Shown here piece by piece: positions 58,026 to 64,000 of a stretch of DNA of 64,000 nt; within the stretch, counting starts at the first letter, position 1; every line of letters begins with the position of its first letter. The DNA comes from Pollutimonas thiosulfatoxidans (GTDB lineage Bacteria > Pseudomonadota > Gammaproteobacteria > Burkholderiales > Burkholderiaceae_B). The notes under the pieces were generated by a model. It saw only the letters and a list, made by a program, of their open reading frames with translations, did not search any database and was not told where the DNA came from. The translations under genes were made by a program, and so were the position numbers. Location of the stretch: NCBI RefSeq assembly GCF_004022565.1, contig NZ_CP022987.1, forward strand, positions 124,001 to 188,000, given 5' to 3'.

Positions 58026-59903
58026 TTATTTCTTGTCTGTAGGCTTCCAGACCTGTCCGATCGAGATGGTCTCCAGACGGCGTTTGCTGCCATACCAGAA
58101 GTTAACCAACGCGCGTACGCCGACAACCGACGAGAACATGGAGGTCAGGATGCCGATGCAGTGAACCACCGCGAAGCCGCGTATGGGGCCGCTGCCGAAA
58201 GCCAGCAAGGCCACCCCAACTATCAGGCTCGTCAGGTTGGAGTCGAAAATCGTTCCCCACGCGCGATCAAAACCCAGGTTGATGGCCTGCTGAGGCGTTG
58301 CCCCATTGCGCAGCTCTTCGCGTATGCGTTCGTTGATCAGCACGTTGGCATCGATAGCCATACCCAGCGTCAGCGCGATGGCGGCGATGCCGGGCAGCGT
58401 CAGTGTGGCTTGCAGCATGGACAGGACAGCCAGCAGCAGCAAGACGTTGAATGTCAGGCCCAGTGCCGAGAACAGACCCATCAAATGGTAGTAAAGAATA
58501 ATGAATACGACGATGGCCAGGAAGCCATAGAGCGTCGCGTCAAAACCCTGTTTGATATTGTCGGCGCCCAGGCTGGGTCCGATGGTGCGTTCTTCGATGA
58601 TTTCCATCGGCGCGGCCAATGCTCCGGCGCGTAGCAGCAGCGCGGTGTCGGCGGCTTCCTGGGCCGACATGCTGCCTGTGATCTGCACCTGGCCGCCGGG
58701 GATCTCGCTGCGTATGACGGGTGCCGTCACCACTTCGCCCTGGCCTTTTTCAAAGAGGACGATGGCCATGCGCTTGTTGATGTTGTTGCGCGTGACGTCG
58801 CGGAAGATGCGTGAGCCTTTTGAATCCAGCGTGAGGTTGACGGACGGCTGTTGCGTTTGCTGGTCGCGGCCCGGTTGGGCGTCCTGCAGGTTTTCACCTG
58901 TCAGGATGACCTGGCGGCGCAGCAGCAAGGGTCGGCCGTCGCGGTCGGTGTAGCGCTCCAGCCCGAACGGCACGGTGCCGCTGCCTAGCGCTGCCAGGGC
59001 CGTGGGCGAGTCGTCGACCATGCGGATTTCCAGGGTGGCGGTGCGCCCCAGGATTTCCTTGGCCTTGGCAACGTCCTGGACCCCTGGCAGTTGCACGACG
59101 ATGCGGTCCGCGCCCTGTTGCTGGATGATGGGTTCGGCAACGCCCAATTCGTTTATTCGGTTGTGCAGTGTGGTGATGTTCTGCCTAAGCGCGTGGGATT
59201 GCACTTGCGTCACCGCAGCGTCGGTAAGCCTGCCCGTCAGCAGGAACTTGCCGCCGCTCTCGCCACTATTGGAAAACACCATGTCGGGCATGGCGCGGCG
59301 CAGTTCCGTTGCGGCGTTGTCACGGGCTTCGGCGCTGTCGAAGCTGCTGACGATGGACATGTCGTTGCGCTCGACACCCGCCACGGCGACTTTGGCTTCG
59401 CGCAGGGTGTTGCGTACATCGCTGGCGATGGAGTCGTAGCGGCCAGTAATAGCGCCCTGCATATCTACTTGCAACAGGAAGTGCACGCCGCCGCGCAAGT
59501 CCAGCCCCAGATACATCGGGTTGGCGCCTAGCGAAGACAACCAGTCGGGCGAGGCCGGCAACAGGTTAAGCGCTACGGTGTAGTCCGGATTGGCAGGATC
59601 CGGGTTGAGCGATTGTTCGATGAGGTCTTTAGCCCTGAGCTGGACATCGGTCGTGGCGAATCGCACCCGAACAGCACCGACCGGGCCGTTCATCTCGAAG
59701 TAGGCGCCGGTGTAGCTAATGTCGTTGCGTTTCAGGATGTCTTCGACGCGGGTGAGTACATTCGCGTCGACTTTTACCGTGGACTTCGCGCCAGCGATTT
59801 GAACGGCGGGCGACTCCCCGAAAAAATTTGGTAGCGTATAAAGCAGGCCTACGATCAGGGCTGCGAATACGATGATATATTTCCAGAGAGGATAGCGGTT
59901 CAT
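58026..59903 (-). CDS. secD: Protein translocase subunit SecD
   Basis: A 625-residue partner of SecF. It has one N-terminal helix (PLWKYIIVFAALIVGLLYTLP), the GLDLRGGVHFLLQVD motif, two periplasmic P1 parts, and five C-terminal helices with LGMAIDANVLINERIREEL. It is the typical beta-proteobacterial length. It lies between yajC and secF on the same strand. Confidence 0.96.
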   Translation of the reverse strand: MNRYPLWKYIIVFAALIVGLLYTLPNFFGESPAVQIAGAKSTVKVDANVLTRVEDILKRNDISYTGAYFEMNGPVGAVRVRFATTDVQLRAKDLIEQSLNPDPANPDYTVALNLLPASPDWLSSLGANPMYLGLDLRGGVHFLLQVDMQGAITGRYDSIASDVRNTLREAKVAVAGVERNDMSIVSSFDSAEARDNAATELRRAMPDMVFSNSGESGGKFLLTGRLTDAAVTQVQSHALRQNITTLHNRINELGVAEPIIQQQGADRIVVQLPGVQDVAKAKEILGRTATLEIRMVDDSPTALAALGSGTVPFGLERYTDRDGRPLLLRRQVILTGENLQDAQPGRDQQTQQPSVNLTLDSKGSRIFRDVTRNNINKRMAIVLFEKGQGEVVTAPVIRSEIPGGQVQITGSMSAQEAADTALLLRAGALAAPMEIIEERTIGPSLGADNIKQGFDATLYGFLAIVVFIILYYHLMGLFSALGLTFNVLLLLAVLSMLQATLTLPGIAAIALTLGMAIDANVLINERIREELRNGATPQQAINLGFDRAWGTIFDSNLTSLIVGVALLAFGSGPIRGFAVVHCIGILTSMFSSVVGVRALVNFWYGSKRRLETISIGQVWKPTDKK

Positions 59904-59965
59904 TGTGGGTCAACTGGCTTAAGCGGTAAAAACCCCCGGAAGCATTCCAGGGCGCACACGTCTGA

Positions 59966-60307
59966 TCAGAGCGCCTTGATCGTGCCTTTGGGCAGAATCG
60001 ACGTCACGGCAGTGCGTTGCACCACGGTTTCTACTGGCTTGTCGCCCAGCATGCTGATTTCCACGGTAATGTAGCTGTCGCTGACTTTCGTGACCTTGCC
60101 CAGCAAGCCGCCGGTCGTGATCACTTCGTCGCCCTTGGCCAGCGCCGCAACCATGTTGCGGTGTTCTTTCTGACGCTTCATTTGGGGGCGTATCATCAGG
60201 AAGTAAAGAATCACGAACATCAGGATGATGGGCAGCATGCCCATCAGTGCATTCTCGCCGCCCGCGGCCTGGGCGGGGATGAGGGTCAGTATGTCAAGTA
60301 CGGCCAT
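59966..60307 (-). CDS. yajC: Preprotein translocase-associated protein YajC
   Basis: A 113-residue single-pass membrane protein that joins SecDF. A hydrophobic helix (MLPIILMFVILYFLMIRPQM, about residues 24-43) is followed by KRQKEHRNMVAALAKGDEVITTGG and a small beta domain. It sits between tgt and secD, the standard order. Confidence 0.95.
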   Translation of the reverse strand: MAVLDILTLIPAQAAGGENALMGMLPIILMFVILYFLMIRPQMKRQKEHRNMVAALAKGDEVITTGGLLGKVTKVSDSYITVEISMLGDKPVETVVQRTAVTSILPKGTIKAL

Positions 60308-60362
60308 GAGATGTTCTCCGGTAATGTTTTTTGGTTAACTCGGTATTGTAGCGATATCTCGC

Positions 60363-61499
60363 TTATTCGATGCCATTTGCCCGATCCCTGGCAAACTGCT
60401 CCTGCCAGGCTGTGAATTGTCCGGCCTCGATGGCGTCCCGCATTTCTTGCATCAGCGCGAGATAAAAATGCAGATTATGCATCGTATTCAGGCGTGAGCC
60501 GGTAATTTCGTTCGCCCGCTGCAAATGATGCAAGTAGGACCGCGAAAAATTCTGGCAAGTATGGCATTGGCACGAAGGATCCAGTGGGCGGGTGTCGTCC
60601 CGGTAGCGGGCGTTGCGTATCTTGATATCGCCATAGCGCGTGAACAGCCAGCCGTTGCGCGCGTTGCGAGTGGGCATGACGCAGTCGAACATGTCGACGC
60701 CGCGGCTTACGCCTTCAACGATATCTTCAGGCGTGCCCACCCCCATCAGGTAGCGCGGGGCGTTGGCCGGCAGGCGTGGCGTGACATGGGCCAGTACGCG
60801 CATCATGTCCTCCTTGGGCTCGCCCACCGACAGGCCGCCAATGGCATAGCCTTCGAAGCCAATGTCGACCAGGCCGTCCAGCGATTCGTCTCGTAGCGAC
60901 TCGTACATCCCGCCCTGCACAATGCCAAACAATGCATTGGGATTTTCCATCTCGTTAAAGGCGCTGCGTGAACGCTGTGCCCAGCGCAGCGACATCCGCA
61001 TGGACAGGGCAGCCTCTTCGGCGGTAGCCGGGCGGCCCTCGATGGAGTAGGGCGTGCATTCGTCAAAGACCATGGCGATGTCGGAGTTCAGCGCGTACTG
61101 AATGCGCATGGACTCTTCAGGAGTCAGAAACAAGCGCGAGCCGTCGATGGGTGAAGCAAACTTCACGCCTTCCTCGGTGATCTTGCGCATGCCATGCAGG
61201 CTGAACACCTGGAAACCGCCCGAGTCGGTCAGTATGGGCCTGTTCCATTGCATGAAGCCGTGCAGGCCGCCATGCTTTTGCATGACTTCGGTGCCCGGGC
61301 GCAACCAAAGGTGGAAAGTGTTACCCAGTACGATCTGGGCGCCGACCTCATCGAGCTCATGCGGCAGCATGGCCTTGACGCTGCCATAGGTGCCCACGGG
61401 CATGAAGATAGGCGTCTGGACTCGCCCATGATTAAGCGTGACTTCACCGCGGCGCGCGGCGCCATCGGTAGCCAGTAGCTTGAACTGTAAACCGGTCAT
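60363..61499 (-). CDS. tgt: Queuine tRNA-ribosyltransferase
   Basis: Exchanges guanine 34 of tRNAs with GUN anticodons for the queuosine precursor preQ1. The 378-residue protein has MPVGTYGSVKAMLPHEL, LTDSGGFQVFSL with the catalytic Asp, YLMGVGTPEDIVEGVSRGVDMFDCVMPTR in two parts, and the zinc site CQCHTCQNFSRSYLHHL. Its start overlaps the queA stop by four bases, and yajC follows 55 bases downstream. Confidence 0.97.
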   Translation of the reverse strand: MTGLQFKLLATDGAARRGEVTLNHGRVQTPIFMPVGTYGSVKAMLPHELDEVGAQIVLGNTFHLWLRPGTEVMQKHGGLHGFMQWNRPILTDSGGFQVFSLHGMRKITEEGVKFASPIDGSRLFLTPEESMRIQYALNSDIAMVFDECTPYSIEGRPATAEEAALSMRMSLRWAQRSRSAFNEMENPNALFGIVQGGMYESLRDESLDGLVDIGFEGYAIGGLSVGEPKEDMMRVLAHVTPRLPANAPRYLMGVGTPEDIVEGVSRGVDMFDCVMPTRNARNGWLFTRYGDIKIRNARYRDDTRPLDPSCQCHTCQNFSRSYLHHLQRANEITGSRLNTMHNLHFYLALMQEMRDAIEAGQFTAWQEQFARDRANGIE

Positions 61500-62533
61500 G
61501 TAGTGGGAGATTCTATGAACATGGCATCGCCGTAACTGAAAAAGCGATACCGGGATTGGACAGCATGCGCATAGGCGCGCTGGATGGCTTCCATGCCCGC
61601 CAGGGCAGACACGAGCATCAGCAGGGTGGACTGGGGCAGGTGGAAGTTGGTGATCAGGGCGTCGACCCAGGCATAACGGTAGCCGGGCGTAATGAACAAT
61701 CGGGTGTCGCCTTCGGCGATGTGCTGCGTATCGGCATGCAGGGCGGCCGACTCCAGGGCCCGGACGCTGGTGGTGCCCACGGCGATCACGCGCCCGCCCG
61801 CCGCGCGGGTGGCCAGCACTTGCTCTATGGTCTCGCGCGGCACGGAGTAGTGCTCCGCGTGCATGATGTGCTGGCTGAGATTCTCGACGCGCACCGGCTG
61901 GAAGGTGCCCGCGCCCACGTGCAGGGTGACGAATGCCTGGGCGATGCCTTGTGCCGCCAAACCGGCGAGCATGTCCTGGTCGAAATGCAGGCCGGCAGTC
62001 GGCGCCGCGACGGCGCCTGGCTCGCGGGCATAGACGGTCTGATAGCGCTCGTCATCTTCCGGCTGTGCGGCGTGCTCAATATAGGGCGGCAGCGGCGTGG
62101 CCCCGTGACGGTCCAGGAGATCCAGCACGCGTTCGGGAAAAGTCAGCTCGAAGAGCTCTCCCTGACGTCCAGCCACTACGGCGATGAAGGCGTCGGCAAG
62201 TATCAGCTTGCTCCCCGGACGTGGCGACTTGCTGGCCTTGATATGCGCCAGCGCGGTGTCGGGGCCGGTAACCCGCTCTATCAGGACCTCGACCCGGCCT
62301 CCGGTTTCCTTGTGGCCCCGCAGCCGGGCCTTGATGACGCGGGTATCATTGAAGACCAGCAGATCGCCCTTGCGCAGCAGCGTGGGCAGGTCGACGAACT
62401 GCCTGTCGTGCAGGGCGCCGCCGGCATCCAGATGCAGCAAGCGGCTGTCGATGCGATGGGCAGCAGGAGACTGGGCAATAAGTTCCTGTGGCAGTTCGTA
62501 ATCGAACTGTGAAAGGTGCAGATCAGGGTTCAC
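61496..62533 (-). CDS. queA: S-adenosylmethionine:tRNA ribosyltransferase-isomerase QueA
   Basis: Transfers the ribosyl part of SAM to preQ1-tRNA in queuosine synthesis. The 345-residue protein has FDYELPQELIAQSPAAHRIDSRLL, LLVFNDTRVIKARL, GLHFDQDMLAGL, and HVGAGTFQPVRVENLSQHIMHAEHY (in overlapping pieces). The length is usual. It is the first gene of queA-tgt-yajC-secD-secF and is divergent from dacB with 143 bases between. Confidence 0.97.
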   Translation of the reverse strand: MNPDLHLSQFDYELPQELIAQSPAAHRIDSRLLHLDAGGALHDRQFVDLPTLLRKGDLLVFNDTRVIKARLRGHKETGGRVEVLIERVTGPDTALAHIKASKSPRPGSKLILADAFIAVVAGRQGELFELTFPERVLDLLDRHGATPLPPYIEHAAQPEDDERYQTVYAREPGAVAAPTAGLHFDQDMLAGLAAQGIAQAFVTLHVGAGTFQPVRVENLSQHIMHAEHYSVPRETIEQVLATRAAGGRVIAVGTTSVRALESAALHADTQHIAEGDTRLFITPGYRYAWVDALITNFHLPQSTLLMLVSALAGMEAIQRAYAHAVQSRYRFFSYGDAMFIESPTT

Positions 62534-62676
62534 GTGGGGTCTTGGATGTCGGCTGTCGCGGGCATCTTGAATGATTTGTGCCGGTATTTTAAGCGCTAGC
62601 GCCAGTTTTCTGCTTGGGAGCCGCCGCTGCGCGGAATTCTTTAGTTATGCTGGTGCTTTTTGTGGGCGGGCGTTTC

Positions 62677-64000
62677 ATGTCTTTATTGCGGTGGCGAAGT
62701 GTGGGCGCCGGCGTGCGTACGGCGCAACGGCTGATGGCCTGTCTGGCCCTGGCTTTGTGTGCCGGAGCCGCTGGGGCGCAAGGCCTGCCTCCCGAACTGC
62801 AGTCGGCATGGAAGGCCACACGCCTGTCCACCAACGCCTTGTCCTTGTATGTGCAGGAAATAGGCGGGCCGCCCCTGATCGCCATCAATGCCACGACGCC
62901 GCGCAACCCGGCTTCAGTCATGAAGATGGTGACAACGTGGACGGCGTTGTCAGGCCTCGGTCCCGAGTACGCCTGGCGCACCAGCTTTTTGGCAAAGGAT
63001 GGCGGTGTGGTGGATGCACAGGGCACTTTGCAAGGCCCTCTGTACTTGAAGGCGGGCGGGGATCCGCTGCTTACCGTGGAAGAGATGTGGGGCCTGCTGC
63101 GCGAATTGCGGCTGCGGGGCATAAAGAACCTTGGCGAAGTCATCGTGGACCGCTCTTTGTTTGGTCAGGTTGCGGAGGACCCCGGTGCATTTGATGGCGC
63201 GCCCAATCGACCTTATAACGCCAGCCCGGATGCCATGATGGTCAGCCTGGGCGCCCTGCGGCTGGTGTTCCAACCCGATAGAGTCGCGCGCAAGTGGGTG
63301 CCCATCATTGATCCGCCATTGCAGGGCGTACGGGTGGAAGGCGATATCCAGTGGAGCAATGCGGCCTGCCCGGGCTCGCCTGCCGTCAGCACAAATGTCC
63401 AGTCTGCCGGCCGCGACGTGGTTGTTCGCGTCAGTGGCACAGCGGCAGGTTCTTGCGGCGAGTTCACCGTCTACCGGCTTGCCTTGTCGCAGCCTGAATA
63501 CTTTTCGTCATTGTTCCAGATGCTGTGGAAGGAGCTGGGCGGCACCCTGGCCCGTGGCTTGAAGGCGGGCAAGGTGCCGGGCAATGTACTGCCCGTCGTC
63601 TGGCGCGATTCGGAAACGCTGGCAGACACCATCCGTGTCATCAACAAGAAAAGCAACAACGTCATGGCCAGAACCCTGTTGCTGACACTGGGCGCCGAGC
63701 TGATAGGCCCGGGCGCCACAGCGGAAACCGGAGCGCGGGCCGCCTTGGGGGTGCTGCAAGGGCAGGGGGTGGATACCCAAGGCTGGGTCATCGACAACGG
63801 ATCGGGCCTGTCTCGTGGCGGGCGGCTGACTGCAAAAGGGCTGGCGGATATGCTGGCTGTGGCGTGGCGCTCGCCGCTGATGCCCGAATTCATGTCGTCT
63901 CTCGCAATCGCGGGTGTCGACGGCACGGTAAGGCGCCGTCTGCGCAACGACGAGGTCAAGGGCATGGCGCACCTCAAGACGGGCACCTTGCGCGATGCGC
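62677..64000 (+). CDS. dacB: D-Ala-D-Ala carboxypeptidase/endopeptidase PBP4 (3' end outside window)
   Basis: Periplasmic penicillin-binding protein of family S13, which trims and cleaves peptidoglycan cross-links. A signal peptide (cleavage near AGAQG, about residue 36) precedes the active-site motifs Ser80-Val-Met-Lys83, Ser326-Asn-Asn328 and Lys434-Thr-Gly. Between the first two is the inserted domain typical of PBP4. ATG 62677 gives a normal signal peptide; an in-frame ATG at 62647 is possible. The gene runs off the right edge, just past the KTG motif. Confidence 0.92.
   Translation, partial: MSLLRWRSVGAGVRTAQRLMACLALALCAGAAGAQGLPPELQSAWKATRLSTNALSLYVQEIGGPPLIAINATTPRNPASVMKMVTTWTALSGLGPEYAWRTSFLAKDGGVVDAQGTLQGPLYLKAGGDPLLTVEEMWGLLRELRLRGIKNLGEVIVDRSLFGQVAEDPGAFDGAPNRPYNASPDAMMVSLGALRLVFQPDRVARKWVPIIDPPLQGVRVEGDIQWSNAACPGSPAVSTNVQSAGRDVVVRVSGTAAGSCGEFTVYRLALSQPEYFSSLFQMLWKELGGTLARGLKAGKVPGNVLPVVWRDSETLADTIRVINKKSNNVMARTLLLTLGAELIGPGATAETGARAALGVLQGQGVDTQGWVIDNGSGLSRGGRLTAKGLADMLAVAWRSPLMPEFMSSLAIAGVDGTVRRRLRNDEVKGMAHLKTGTLRDA

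Overview
The window reads as a chromosomal segment of a GC-rich betaproteobacterium, most likely Burkholderiales/Alcaligenaceae (Bordetella, Achromobacter or Pusillimonas type). The evidence is gene order: TPR protein-lolB-ispE-tRNA-Gln-prs-rplY-pth-ychF, miaB-ybeZ-ybeY-corC-lnt, queA-tgt-yajC-secD-secF, and an lgm-type lipid A hexosamine locus next to serA. No phage, insertion sequence, CRISPR array or plasmid functions were seen. The taxonomic call rests on recognised gene order, not on a search.

Layout. 1-2.7 kb: a catabolic pair on the minus strand, an FAD monooxygenase cut by the window edge and an MBL-fold protein, behind an operator-like repeat. 2.7-14.4 kb: housekeeping genes (fpg, TPR protein, lolB, ispE, tRNA-Gln, prs, rplY, pth, CPBP protease, ychF, a GGT-family enzyme, serA). 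14.3-16.4 kb: a nitric oxide defence operon (truncated haemoglobin, nnrS, nsrR) with an NsrR-like operator. 16.6-20.5 kb: a lipid A hexosamine locus (lgmA, lgmB, lgmD, lgmC). 20.5-21.5 kb: a frameshifted DUF442/BLH gene and a universal stress protein. 21.4-33.5 kb: a formate dehydrogenase and molybdenum cofactor supercluster, with fdsGBA-fdhD-fdsD on minus, a ModE-like/periplasmic-binding-fold regulator with moaA-mobA on plus, and moaC-moaD-moaE-moaB-moeA on minus. 33.6-41.4 kb: peroxiredoxin, two exporters, bioB, DUF3293, a LysR regulator and NADP malic enzyme. 41.4-45.1 kb: a zone of small and decaying genes (NTF2-like remnant, frameshifted quinone oxidoreductase, AraC remnant) plus an isochorismatase-type hydrolase and a HigBA-type toxin-antitoxin pair. 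45.2-45.5 kb: tRNA-Ala, tRNA-Glu and tRNA-Asp. 45.6-49 kb: sulfatase, Bug binding protein and GntR regulator. 49-54.5 kb: lnt-corC-ybeY-ybeZ-miaB. 54.6-56.3 kb: sulfite dehydrogenase sorAB. 56.3-57.0 kb: an intergenic region with a 226-bp palindrome and 19-bp tandem repeats. 57-64 kb: secF-secD-yajC-tgt-queA and the start of dacB.

How it works together. Two molybdenum enzymes are encoded: the NAD-linked formate dehydrogenase, next to most of the cofactor pathway and its own sulfurtransferase, and the sulfite dehydrogenase SorAB. The nitric oxide operon appears self-regulated by the NsrR it encodes. Several convergent gene pairs overlap at their 3' ends and leave no room for terminators.

The main oddities are three genes broken at G/C homopolymers (each consistent with an ancestral run of six), the 226-bp palindrome, a strong terminator just in front of sorB, an MBL protein lacking two metal ligands, and a relic zone beside the tRNA cluster. 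No clearly new defence or mobile system was found.
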